Part shown: positions 11,913 through 22,856 of the stretch, in pieces
Position numbering within the stretch: position 1 is the first letter of the stretch
Layout: each line of letters starts with the position of its first letter
DNA from: Cenococcum geophilum 1.58
Taxonomy: Eukaryota > Ascomycota > Dothideomycetes > Gloniales > Gloniaceae
Length of the DNA: 64,000 bases
Direction: 5' to 3'
Assembly: GCA_001692895.1 (NCBI GenBank)
Contig: KV748290.1
Span: 153,200-217,199, forward strand
The notes under the pieces: model-generated
Told to the model about the DNA's origin: nothing
What the model saw: only the letters and a program-made list of their open reading frames with translations
Databases searched by the model: none
Translations under genes and position numbers: made by a program

Positions 11913-14900
11913 CTAAGAAATTTCTAGGGTGTTTTTGTCCTTATATTCTTCTGGTAGCTTATCATCTTTATTATACTAGCATTCTATCCACTTATCTAGG
12001 TACTTTAGCGGTCCGGGTTTATTAGGGTAACGGCTGTAAAACTCCTAAAGCTTATAGGGGCTACCTATAAAGTTCTATATAGGGTACTAAGTGGGGTCTG
12101 GGTTATATCCTTTCCAACTAATATAATACTTTAATATTCCCTTTACAAGTTTACAGGCTAGTATTTCTTTAATTTCCTATTTATTATCGTCGTTAACTTA
12201 AATTAGCAGGGGAGGTTTATTCTTTTGTCCAGGTAGTAGGTTATTTATAGCTTTCTATAGCTTATCTAGTAAGAAGATAGGGTGGACTTTAATTAAGTCT
12301 GGGAGCTTAACCTTATATAAATTGCCTACTTTATTAAGAATCTTATACGGTCCTACTATCTTATAGTCCAGCTTACGGCTAGGCCGTTCTATTTTTTAGT
12401 TCTTTATTATAACCTAGACCATATTACCTATAGTAAAGTTAGGCTTACGCCTATACTTATTTACCTGCTGTTCTATTAACTTCTAGGCCTTTTCTAAGTT
12501 TGTATAGGCTACTTTCTAAGCTTTTTCTAAGCGCTTAGCGTACTGCTAGGCTTCCTTATAAGATAGTTTTTCGCGTATAGTCTAGGGCCCTTTTAGTCTT
12601 TCCTAGTTAAAGCTTATATAGGGTAGGTAACCTATTTCTAGTTAAATAGGGGCAAATCCGGTAGAGTTATAGGGTAAAGTCGCTTAGGCGTAGTCCATTA
12701 AGGGTAATAGTTTGGCCTAGTTATCCTAAAAGTAGTTAATAAAAGGCCGGAGTCTCTAGTCCAAGTATTAATTTATAATCTCTGTTTAACCGTCTATCTA
12801 GGGGTAATATGCCGTAGAAAGCTTTAGCTTAATGCCTAGGATTTAGGTAAACTTATTCTAAAAGGCTAATATAAACTGCGGCCCGTGGTTAGATATAATA
12901 GTATCTAGTAGTCCGTAAATTCGTGGATATATAGTTGGGCTGCCTCTTTAGTATTAATATTCTTATAATAGGGAATTAAGAACGGGCGCTTGCCGAAGTA
13001 GTTAACTAGGATTATAACTATATCATATCCATTATGGTCTAGAGGTAGCTTATAAAAGTCTATAGAGATATGTTACCAGGGGCGGTCGGGTATTAGAAGG
13101 GATTTTAATAATCCTAGGGTCTTATCTTATGGGATTGTAGACCTATAGCAGTTATTATAGTTCCGTATATAGCGGTTAATATCTATAACCATTCCGGGCC
13201 AGTAGTAGCGGTTGCTAATAATCCTATAGGTCTTATTTTTTCTAGGGTAGGCCGTAGAGACCTGGGTATATGCTTTAGCAATAAGCCGAGTCTATAAGTT
13301 CTATTTCTTTACTACTACCAGCCGTTCCTAATACTTAAGTAATCCATTTTTAAGGGACTATAGGCTGGTAACGTTCTTTGCCTTTTTACGGTACTTCTGT
13401 AGAGAAGGGGCCGTACGGTTTGTCTATAGCAATTTATTAATTAAGTTAAGTCCTAAAGGGTTAATAGAATATATCTCGGCGCCTAAGGAGTTTATACTTA
13501 GTTCTGCTTATATCTAGGGGTTAAGGTGCTCTAGTTATAGTAGCGTCTAGGTCCGTAATAAAATCTTCACAGCCATATAGTTACCTAGGTCTTATTTACG
13601 CCTAGTAAGAGCATCCGCACGGTTTATAGCACCTAGTTTATATATAATTAAGAAGTTAAACTAAGATAGGATATCTGCCTAGCGTGCCTGCCGGGCCGTA
13701 AGGGCCTTAGTTATTATAAAGTATTCTAGGGCCTTATAATCTAACACTACTTTAATAGGTTTAGGGGTCCCCTCTAGCTATACACGCCAGTGCTAAAAGC
13801 TAGAGATAATAGCTAGCATTTCTTTATTATGGATGTAGTAGTTTAGTTTAGTATCTATTATAGTCTTTAAATAGTATACAATAGGGTGCTATTCTCTGTC
13901 CAGTTGCTTCTAGGAAAAAATATTAGCTATTGCGCCGTCTAAGGCATTAGTTTCTAGCATTAAGGGCCGTTCTAGGTTAAAGTGGGCAAGTAGGGGGGCC
14001 GACACTAGCCGTTTTTTAAGCTCCTTAAAGGCCTATATATATATAGCGTTAAAGTAAAAGGGCTGGTCTTTCCTAGTAAGGCGGTTAAGAGGCTAGGCGA
14101 TCCTGCTGTAGTTCTTAATAAAGCGTTAGTAGAAGTTACAGAAACCTAAAAATAATTATACCCCCTTTACGGTCTATGGGGGCGTCTACTAGTTAATTAT
14201 AGTCGTTTTCTCTAGGTTGGCCTTAATTCCGTCTATACTAATAATAAAACCTAAGTACTTTATACGCTTAACACTGAATTCTAACTTCTTAATATTGGCC
14301 TAGAGGCCAGCTTCGCGGAGCTATTATAGGACTTTATAGACGTGCTTCTTGTATTCCAGTTCGTTCTCTAAGTAGATTATAATATTATCTAGATAGGCTA
14401 TATAGAAGTCATTAAGGTAGTTAAAGAGTATATTATTTATATACCGCTAGTATATAGCTAGTCCGTTGGTTAGTCTAAAAGAAAGTACCTTATATTTATA
14501 CATCCTGTAACGGGTCTAAAATATAGTAAGATCCTTAGACCTGGGGTTTATCCTAATTTAATAAAAGGCCTAGCGGATATCGAGCTTTATAAAAACCTTA
14601 GCTCTACTTATTTGGGTAAGAGTCTTATTAAGTAAGGGCAGCGGGTAGCGGTCCTTGCGGGTTATATTATTTAGCTTACGGTAGTTAATGCAGAAGCGCA
14701 GTCCTCTATTTAGCTTTTTAACAAAGAGAATAGGTAAGTTAAAAGGGGCTTAGCTAGGCTCGATAAAGCCCTTATTTAGGTTATTAATAAGGTACTGCTT
14801 TATAGCCTATAATTCGGCAATAGACTATAGGTAGAGAGGGCTAAAGCTAAGGGTACTTCCCTTATCTTGCTCGATCTTAATCTTATAGTTATATGGTTAG

Positions 14901-17094
14901 TAGGGTGAAAGTATATTAAACGCTGCCTTAGAGAATACGTCCTTAAATTTCCGGTGTTAATTAGGCAGTTTTTACTCCACTAGTTCTTTATCTATAAGCC
15001 CGCTTTCCTATCCGCTAAGCTCGCTTTCCTTTTCCTTAATTATTTAGTTAATTTTATATAGGCTAGTTATAAAGGTAACGGTATTAGGCTAAACCAGGTT
15101 TTAGTAAAATCCTATAGCGCTAATGCAACAGACATTAACTGGTAGGAGGTCTATAGGTTTCTTTAGCGTCCGTTAGGCCGTGGTTTATAGTATAGGGTTT
15201 ATAGTCTTCCTTAGCTCACATTTTATTTTCTATAAGTTATCCTTCCTATCTATTAGTTTAGTATAGCGTCCAATATCCCTGGCTTTCCTTTATAGCTTTA
15301 TAGGGTTCTTTATAGGGAACTTAGCTAGGTTATTACTAACTTCCTAGGTCTCTGGTGTGGGTAGCGTAACATAGGTAGTCTAAGGGCGGCGTAGTATACA
15401 GATCCGTTACGGGTTAAGCTATACGTCCTTCTTAAAGGCCTGGTCTCTATATATAGTATTGGCCTAGTAAATAGTATTAATCTGGGGCCGTATAAGGTTT
15501 TCTATTGTAATGCTGATTTCTTTTATAAAGAAAGGGGTTAGGGGTAGAGTTTTGGGCTAGATAAGCCGTCTACTTTATACTTTGAGCTGCAAGCCTAAAT
15601 AGGCTAGCCATTTTCTTCCTAAGATTATATTGTGGCTTCCTAAGTCCGTAATAAGAAAGGGGACGTTATACTACCTTTATCTATTAACGCGGAGGTAGAT
15701 CCGCAAGATAGTTATAATAGGTGGCCCTATCCGTCCGTTATAACCGCAAATAGGGATTGGTTTGGGCAGTTCTTTAAGGGGTATATTTAAAAAATTAGCC
15801 AGTTTTACAGCGCACTTTATATTAATTAAGGTAAAGATATTTACTCCTAAGTTAGCTAAAGCAAAGGTTAAAACTTAATATCTATTACGAAATAAAGTAT
15901 AAGGGATAGTGCAGCTTCTTCTACTAACTAGCTAACCTAGATTAATATATGACATATTAATCCCTTTTAACCCTAAAGAGGAGTCTTCCTCTAGGGTTCC
16001 TTTTTTTCCGGCTCTATACTATCCTTTTAAATTAACAGGACCTTATTTGTCCTTACCTTTATTGGGCAGTTCCTTATAGGGTGGCCTATTTAACCGTATA
16101 AGAAGTAAGCTCCTTAATCGCTAAGGGCCTATATATGGGGGTCGCTATATATAGGCTGGGTGTATACCGGACCCACAGCAGGGGTAGCTGCGCGGCCAGC
16201 TGCTGGGTTAGCTGTAGGAGTTGCTAATTATGCCGGGGCATTATGGGCCGTACTTATAGTACTTGCGGCCTAGTTTATAAGGTTTCTAGTTTTTAGCCAG
16301 TTGGTATATGCCTTAATTTAACAAAGGCCTTAGTTAATAGCTAGGCAATAGTCCGTAAGTTCCTTTAATGTCTATACTATAGTATAAGCTAGCAATACGG
16401 CCCGCTGTAGGTCTAGGGTAAGCTTATTAAAGAGGTCTAGTAGTAGGTCTTTCTAGGGGATCTGGGCCTATCTAGCCAGGTATAGAAAGCGGGTTTAAAA
16501 GGCCGAAAAGGTCTCCATTGTTTTTATATTTAGGCTTTTATAGCTAAGGCGGGCGTTTTATACTTTAAAAGGGTCTTTATAAATAGAAGATAAGTGTTTA
16601 ATTATTTCTTCTTTAGAGATAAAGGGGTTTACTAAGTCTTCCGTGTATTGCGGGCGTAAATGCGTCTAGGCGTCTCCGCCAGTACGGCCGAAGATATAGG
16701 CCATTCTGGCTCGGGCGTTAGGGAAGTAGTCTATATTAATTTTAAGCTTATCCTATAATTAAAGCTTCCAATTATTAAATATAGGGTTGGTTCCGTCTGT
16801 AAGTAGTGGGGGGTCCGCAACCTTTGCTAACCGCTTTAATGCTATATAGGCCTTAGTGGATCCACTAAGGCGCTAGGATAGGGCCTAAAGGACTATAGTA
16901 AGTCTTTAATTGTCTAATAATGACTTATTATTAGATATAGGGGTATCTCTGGCTTTAAGCAGCTCTCGCAATTATTTAATTTCGGCATTGGCAGCCGCAA
17001 GCTCCGCCTAGGGGGTTAAAACGTTAATTGTTTCTTCGTCTAAAGTATTTAAGGGTCCTACAGCTGCTTTACCTACTGCTGTGGTTCGTGGCAT
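11913..17094 (-). pseudogene. Gypsy B Gag-Pol polyprotein with chromodomain
   Basis: The start ATG at 17094 gives MPRTTAVGKAAVGPLNTL. Gag continues to a zinc-knuckle-like YFLYG*IGHPIRNCP (about 16130-16080; C to Y changes). The RT has NLPILFVKKLNRGLRFCINYRK..ITRKDRYPLP and AYLDNIIIYL (YLDD changed to YLDN) near 14390. RNase H and integrase (YDIVIVLVNYFGKRPFLIPY, about 13000) follow. The C-terminal chromodomain reads GILKYYISWKGYNPDPT (about 12100). The stop is at 11913 after NTLEIS. Many Gln/Trp codons are stops. The integrase and chromodomain closely resemble gypsy A, so A and B are sister families. Confidence 0.88.
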
Positions 17095-17302
17095 AGTGGT
17101 AAGGGTGTTAGGTAATTCTAGGTAATTTCTTTAGGGGTTCTAGTCTATGCGTGTCTTATAGGTCCTTTCCTTAGGGTTCTATTCTTTTCTTTTAGGTCCT
17201 GTCCTTATAGTCCTAGTAATGTCCTTAGGATCCTATTCTGTGTTCTTATAGATATATTTAAGTTCCTTCTTAGGAAGAAAGAGTAGAGTAAGCTTTAGAT
17301 AA

Positions 17303-17529
17303 TATTAGCGACTTAGTTAATCGAGACATAAGCACGGCAAAAGGGTCGCGTAAGCCTATACGATTGGATTGTCTATAAACGAGAATCTAAAGCTAAAGAA
17401 AGGAAAGGAGAAGAAGGGGAGCGCCGCTCGAAGCTATATACGATCTTCGCGTCACGTGACCGCAATATGCGGCAATCTGTGGCAACTTGCCGGTGCGTAG
17501 TTCTGCCAAGTTCTGCCAGTACCGTAACA
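17303..17529 (-). repeat. Gypsy B 5' LTR
   Basis: It begins TATTAGCGACTTAG and ends AGTACCGTAACA. It keeps CACGTGACC where the other LTR has CACATAACC, a RIP difference. It is followed by TSD GTAGT. Confidence 0.92.
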
Positions 17530-17814
17530 GTAGTAGAGTAAAGTTTGCGATACTAGCGCGTCCGTAGGCTTATTACGGCAGCAGTGGTTCCTAAAGAGGT
17601 TAAAAAGTAAGGTAGTAGGAGCACTACAGGTGACTTATAGGCGCCTTACAGGCGCCTTATAGGCGAGTCCTAAAAGGCGGGGAGATAGATTATAGGGTTT
17701 TCTTAAATAGAGTTTTCTCCCTATATGTATATAAGGAGTAGTCTATATAGGCCTAATAGGGATCCAAATCAGACGTTAAGCAATAAATTATTATTATTAT
17801 TAATTAAGTAACTT

Positions 17815-18397
17815 TATAGGCCTCTACGTAAAGATATTACGTATATTTAGCTATACCTAGTCGCCAATACGCATCTCCGGTGGTGGCGTTCTATAATAGT
17901 TAGCGAAGTAGGCCTACTTTACTTAAGCCTAGGCCATTTCTCCCTTATAGTAGTTAAGTAGATTTTTTATACAGTTTATATACTAGTTAGTAAGTAGTAT
18001 CTTAAGGCGTTTTCTATATAGCAGTTTCTTATTAATAGGTTCTAGTGGCTTTATACTAAATTAAGGGTAATAACCCTTATTCGCGAAGAATGGGGTAAGT
18101 CCTATAGTAGTTAAGACGTAGTTATTTACTGCGAATTTACCTAGTAGGAGGTAATCTACCTAGTTATCTTAATTATAGGCGACTACCTATTATAGGTATA
18201 CTTTTATACTAGTATTAGCGTTTTCTAATTACCTAGTAGTTTTATAATAAAAGAATATAAATATTTTAACGGAGATGCTAAGGCGTTAGTAGATTCATCT
18301 CTATATATTAGAGTTAAATTATATACCTTAGTCGGATATAATTAAGTTAGGAAACCTATATAGTTAGTAAACTTCGTAAAGAAAAGTGTTAGTAATA
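17815..18397 (-). pseudogene. Gypsy F integrase fragment
   Basis: The minus strand reads LYRFPNLIISD*GI*FNS (integrase core), then LGKFAVNNYV...TTIGLTPFFANKGYYP and PPPEMRIGD*V*LNIRNIFT. These are typical of Ty3/gypsy integrase C-terminal halves. It is cut on the right by the LTR of the family C element at 18398 and on the left by the LINE, beyond which it resumes at 8561. Gag, protease and RT of this copy are not in the window. Confidence 0.85.
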
Positions 18398-18816
18398 TAT
18401 TACGGACCTTATATCAGTAGTAGTATAACTACTAAGAAGAGATATAAACGGGTTAGTTAAGATAGTATAGAAGGCGCTAGAACCGATCGAGCTATAGGAT
18501 AAGGGGTAGCTAAGTTATATAGCTAGTCACGTTATAAGTTCGGAACGTAGGAACGTAGGAACGTAAGAACGCGATATACTAACGTACTAATATACTAACG
18601 TACTTAACCTTTACTATAGGGAGGAGTTATATATTTAAGGACACACGGTCTCTATAGATAGTTTCTCTTCTTTATAGTAAATCTTAGAATATAATTGGAG
18701 TTAATCTATTAGGCAACCACTCCACCAATTATTATTATATTATTAACTTCTTATTTACCTATATACCTAGCCTATTAATAAGTTTACCATAGTTCCTGCT
18801 ACAAGGCTTTGTTATA
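18398..18816 (+). repeat. Gypsy C2 5' LTR
   Basis: It matches 43364-43788 in its second half (TTAAGGACAC...TTCTTCTTTATAGTAAATCTTAGAATATAA region, about 18640-18700) and at both ends. The middle is diverged and contains short tandem GGAACGTA and ACTAACGTA units. Confidence 0.8.
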
Positions 18817-18857
18817 TATTTACTACTAAGGTTATAGTATTAATAAAGTTAAATAAT

Positions 18858-20137
18858 ATGCCATAAAAAGTAGTAGCTATAACGGTATCTACAGCGGCGA
18901 CTACCTTAGGATTAGGTAATAACACTAGTATAATAGATACTAACTCGCAACTAGTTACTATTAAACAGCTATAGAAAATAGTTAATTAATTAACAGATAA
19001 TAATAGAATACTTAAAGAAAGAATTAACGGGATTGGAGTAGCTAAGGCTAAGTTACCCTTAATTAAGCGATTCTTGGGGGAGAAGTTAAAACTTAAAGGA
19101 TTCCTTATATAAATACACTTTAAGGTTATATAGGAAGGAGTTAAACTAGGAACGCCTATAGATTAAGTCGCTTACGTAGGATTATTCTTAATAGGAAGGG
19201 CACTTAAGTGGTTTAAGCCTTACCTTATAGAGGTATAGAAGTATAGTATAATAACTACTAACTAGGAGGTACAATATATATTCTTAAATTAGAACGGGTT
19301 TGTAGAACGCTTAACGTAGATATTTAGAGACCTAGAGGTAATTACTATGGCGGAATAAAAACTTTAAAACCTAGTATAAAAAACTTTAGCAATTACGTAT
19401 ATAACGTAGTTTTAAATATTAGCAATATAAGTTAAATAGAATAATAAGGCACTTATAGCATAGCATAAATAGGGACTTAAGGTAAAAGTTTAGGACGTAA
19501 TTATCCTAATAGAAGATGCGGATATTCTTAGGGATTTAATTAATTAAGTAATTAAGATTAATAATAGGATCTACTAAAGAGAGCAGACTAAGAAGGGTTA
19601 GGATAGAGTTCTATAGTTGTATAAGGCGCAGAATACGCATTAATAAAGTTAAAATTAGAAACTATAGTATGGCGTAGAGCTAATAGACCTAAGTAGTACT
19701 AAAGAAAACCAAAAATAAAATAAACGACTATAAAAACCTAGAGGATAAGGATTAAGTAATTAAAGGTCTAAAGAGCAAAGGCTAAACTAGGGATCTTAGC
19801 AGCAGAAGATGTTTAGGCGGACTCTATAATAAAAAAAAAGGTTTAAAGAAGGAGCTTATATAAATTACGGAAAATAGGGTTATTACGTTAAAGACTATAA
19901 AAGTAGGCAGAGTTACTACGTAGTAAAAGAAATAAAACTAGTAGAAGATATATATATATAGAGAGATAATAGTATACTATAAGGAATAAAAAAGTGTTTA
20001 ATCTAAAGTTTTGCGTTTTATTATAATAACGTATACTAAATTTATAAAGACGCTAAGTATAGCGTAAGCTATTAGCTATAGAAGCTAAAATTATTAGAGT
20101 TTAGAGGAACTAACGAACCAGTTTACAGATTAGATAT
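18858..20137 (+). pseudogene. Gypsy C2 gag
   Basis: The ATG at 18858 gives MP*KVVAITVSTAATTLGLG. The frame continues through AKLPLIK*FLGEKLKLKGFL to a zinc-knuckle-like GAYINYGK*GYYVKDYK (about 19850-19900), which is CxxCGKxGHxxxxC with Cys and His changed to Tyr. About 430 codons are visible, and many TAG/TAA stops occur. It resumes after the inserted block. Confidence 0.78.
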
Positions 20138-20377
20138 TATAGGAGGGTACGACCTCTCTAAGATAGGAAAGTCACAGTGCTGTCAGTCTGTCTGTCGGTC
20201 GGTCGGTCGTAATCAGTTAGTAGAATAGTCAGTAAGAAATAAAGAAAAGAGTGTATTTCCGGTAACTGGTAGAGTCGTGATATATATATAATAGAGGAAG
20301 GAAGGAAGGAAGCCGAAGGCTCTATAAATATAGGAAAATGCCAAGATAGTAGGCGACGTTCAATCTACACCACCACA
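20138..20377 (-). repeat. Element E 3' LTR
   Basis: On the plus strand it begins TATAGGAGGGTACG (RIP form of TGTGGGAGGG) and ends CTACACCACCACA, giving TGTGG...CCACA ends. It has (GGTC)n, (TA)n and (GGAA)n short runs. It matches 34940-35171 for 232 bp with few differences, mostly transitions. Confidence 0.85.
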
Positions 20378-20392
20378 TACCTCCCCCACTAA
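20378..20392 (-). other. Polypurine tract of element E
   Basis: The plus strand TACCTCCCCCACTAA reads on the minus strand as a purine run ending at the LTR start TGTGGTGG. This is the usual plus-strand primer position in LTR elements and fixes the orientation. A related tract sits at 32255-32275. Confidence 0.65.
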
Positions 20393-20539
20393 GAACGTTG
20401 TCCCCTAACGTTCTACAATATAGAAGAATAGTAAAACGAGAGTATAGTAAAAGCAGAATAGATAGAGGAAAGCATATCCCTAAATGAACGCAGATAACCC
20501 TATCCTCAGCTCTCCTATAGAACTGTTCTACAGTGCCCC

Positions 20540-21170
20540 TCCGTTACCTATAGCTAAGATCTAACCTAGTAACTAGGACAGCAGTAAACTAGAAACAATA
20601 ACGGTAGCAGTAACAGCAGCAATAGTAACGGTAGTAGCAATAGTAATACGGCAGACAGTCAGCGCGGTAAAATACTTAGTAGAAGAATTCGGTAACAGTT
20701 AGTAAACAGTAGGACATCCAGCAGCAGAACTTTTAGTAGCAGAAATCTCGGTAGCGGCAGACGGTCGATGGCAGTCAGTCGGTAGCAGTCGGTTAATACA
20801 GTAGTAGCAGTAGCAGCAATAGCAGTAGCAGTAGCAGCAGTGACAGAACGGTCAATAACAGAACGGTCGGTAGCAGTCGGTCGGAGGCAGCTAGTCGGGC
20901 GGCGGCAGGGCGATCGAAACGGTAGGGTCTGGCGGTCGGGAGAGCAACAGTAGAACAGCTAAAACAGCATTAGGCCTAGAATAGGTCGGTCGGAACAGTT
21001 GGACGATATAGCAGATCCGGCAGTTCTAGCAGTAAGATAGATCTAGCAACGGTACAGATCTAGAACAGTAGAGACAGAGCAATCGGCTAAGACAGGAGGG
21101 ACAGAACAGTCGGACGGAATAGCAGCAGCAGCGGCAGCGGTAGTAGAGCAGTCGATCAAGACGGCAGAGG
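20540..21170. repeat. Low-complexity CAG/GTC-rich tract
   Basis: This is a degenerate run of CAGTAG, CAGCAG, GGTCGGTC and GGTAGCAGTCGG units on the plus strand with no convincing frame. It is GC-richer than its surroundings and lies in the 3' half of element E. The short stretch 20393-20540 has no recognised feature. Confidence 0.7.
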
Positions 21171-21179
21171 CTATAACCC

Positions 21180-21895
21180 GACTCGATCGTTCGGCTGACC
21201 GTTTAATATCAAGACTCTGCATCTAGCTCTGCATCGATCTGCATCGTACACGGCTCTCAATTAAGGCTCTATCTGTGGCGTTGCATCAGGCCCTGCATCG
21301 TCAAGCTTTACGTCCGCATAGCTCTGCAGCTAACTGTGCGTCTGACTGTGCGTCAAGCAGTATATCTAGCTGTGCATCTAGCTGTGCATCAGTAGCTCTG
21401 CATTACATATTCTGCGTCCGTATCCGCGTCCGTGTCTGCGTCCGTGGTTCTAAAACGTCAACTAGTAATGCTTCCGACGATCTACTGACCGTGTACTAAT
21501 TTCCTATATAGGCCTAGTGTCTGCATACGTGCCTGCATGCCTGCTTTAATTGCCGGACGAAGACTGTCTAATTGGTCGGCAACGACGGGCTGCGACTGAT
21601 CGTTCGGTCGGTCGATTAAGGTAGAAAGTCGGCCCGGTCAAAGGCTCTGATTGTCCTGATTTGAATGCGGAGACGGCGTTCAGCTGATCGAGATTTGATG
21701 AGGCCCTGGCTTAACTCAAGGTGTCTTCTGCTGCATGTACGACTAGGGCTTTGCATCCGTAGACAGTTGATCAAAGCTTCCGTGTAGACGTCCGATCGGT
21801 CAAGGTTTCGCGTCTGCCGTTCGATCAATGCTTCGCATCTATAGGCGTCCGGTCAAGCTGCCGTACTATTGTCCAATCAAGGCTCTGCACCTGTA
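21180..21895. repeat. Degenerate repeats of element E, left copy of a unit of about 616 bp
   Basis: The motifs CTCTGCATC, TCGATCAAGGCTC and GTCGGCCCGGTCAAAGGCTC recur. The part 21440-21895 is similar in the same order and direction to 30590-31030 on the other side of the hAT. After removing the hAT and one TSD, the two copies lie about 616 bp apart, so the hAT jumped into a tandem repeat. Confidence 0.65.
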
Positions 21896-22172
21896 TGCTC
21901 TATCAGTGTGGTTTTCCATAAATGGATTAGGCTGCAATCCATTATCGATATGGACTCGTCCATACCTCTCCATATCCATACGCTAGTCCATACTCCTTAG
22001 AATTATAATACGTGCGTCTGTCCGTTAATTTCCGCACAGACCTTATTATTATTAACGTAGTTACTAGGTTAACAGGAGTTGCACTATGCACAGGGCAGAT
22101 TATGGTTCTAGCAGAATTTAGCAGAATTTAACAGACTAAGCAGAATTCGGCAGATATTGCGGATATTTAAAT

Positions 22173-22360
22173 TTAAGTTACTATCTCAAGCCTTTCGTCT
22201 GAAATACCACTTCGTTTCCAATGCTTTAAACACTCTACTCTCTTAAGGTTTTCGGCTCCCATCTGCGCCCTTTCCCATAATACCATACGACGTGCCCCTA
22301 AAAAAACTCGCTCTGGTTCATCACTTATAGCCGGAATTAAGAGAATATTAATTGCTATAT
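22173..22360 (-). pseudogene. hAT transposase C-terminus (dimerisation region)
   Basis: The minus strand reads SDEPERVFLGARRMVLWER, then QMGAENLKRVECLKHWKRSG, and stops at 22173 after DERLEIVT. This is the hATC dimerisation block (SDEPERVFSGARR in fungal hATs). Joined to 28365-30282, the coding length is 2106 nt, a multiple of three, which fits a single ORF of about 701 residues split by copia 2. This part has no stop. Confidence 0.9.
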
Positions 22361-22365
22361 ACGAT

Positions 22366-22559
22366 TGTTGGGAATAAAGGCAAATGGTCACCATATGAGG
22401 CATATTGCCGTCACGTGTGGCAAGTTGCCATCACGTGCCGCCGCGGCACTAGCGTGGTGAGGAACCTTAAGTTCCTCACCCCTTTCTACAAAACAAGAAC
22501 AACAATCATCATACTATCTACGAACCGTAGCTACGTGATATCCCCTTGTGAGTCCAACA
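22366..22559 (+). repeat. Copia 2 5' LTR
   Basis: It begins TGTTGGGAATAAAGG and ends GTGAGTCCAACA. It contains two CACGTG sites and a stem-loop with arms GGTGAGGAAC and GTTCCTCACC around CTTAA. After the end, CTGATTAGTGG forms with the last LTR bases the palindrome CACTGATTAGTG, the likely primer-binding region. Confidence 0.95.
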
Positions 22560-22856
22560 CTGATTAGTGGTTAACTTCACAGTTATACCATAGAACAGCT
22601 AGGTTTTTACTAAGAAGAGACGAGCCACTGTACTAGTGCTACTCGTGCTAGAGGAAGCTGTCTTTTGAGGTTAGAACTGGTCCTAAACCTTAAATAGAAC
22701 TTTTCTATAAATTTAAGGATCTAAAGGCCAGAACTGGTCCTGAGCCTTTCCAAGATTATGGATTCTTGCGTCTATTACATAGAATAACACGCTTTATGAG
22801 TCTTTGCGATTTAAGGCCAGAACTGGTTTTGAGCCCTGTAATCGCAAATATATATT

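Larger units (their letters stand above)
11560..17529 (-). mobile_element. Ty3/gypsy element B, full length
   Basis: It has paired 227-bp LTRs and a perfect 5-bp TSD GTAGT (11555-11559 and 17530-17534). It is inserted in the 3' part of the LINE ORF, so it is younger than the LINE. Coding is on the minus strand. The polypurine tract next to the 3' LTR is seen on the plus strand as TTACCCCCCCCTC from 11787. Confidence 0.93.
8562..17800 (+). mobile_element. Tad-like LINE, 5'-truncated, interrupted by gypsy B
   Basis: It is flanked by a perfect 14-bp TSD TAATTAAGTAACTT (8548-8561 and 17801-17814). It starts abruptly inside the endonuclease domain, as expected from 5' truncation during target-primed reverse transcription, and ends in an (ATT)n tail. 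Without gypsy B and its 5-bp TSD it is 3264 bp. Its last part, 17535-17800, is the 3' UTR. It shares GTGGTTCCTAA and GATCC..ATCAGACGTTAA with the short element at 41622-42275. Confidence 0.9.
18398..20137 (+). mobile_element. Ty3/gypsy element C2 (family C), 5' part
   Basis: The LTR (18398-18816) starts TATTACGGACC and ends TTTGTTATA, corresponding to the 425-bp LTR of element C (43364). The interior matches 43789 onward through the zinc knuckle up to TTAGATAT, where the block 20138-36232 is inserted. It resumes at about 36233 with ATATTAAAGATAATAAG. ATAT is the likely 4-bp TSD. The LTR has an extra run of ACGTAGGA / ACGTACTAA units around 18545-18605. Confidence 0.82.
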
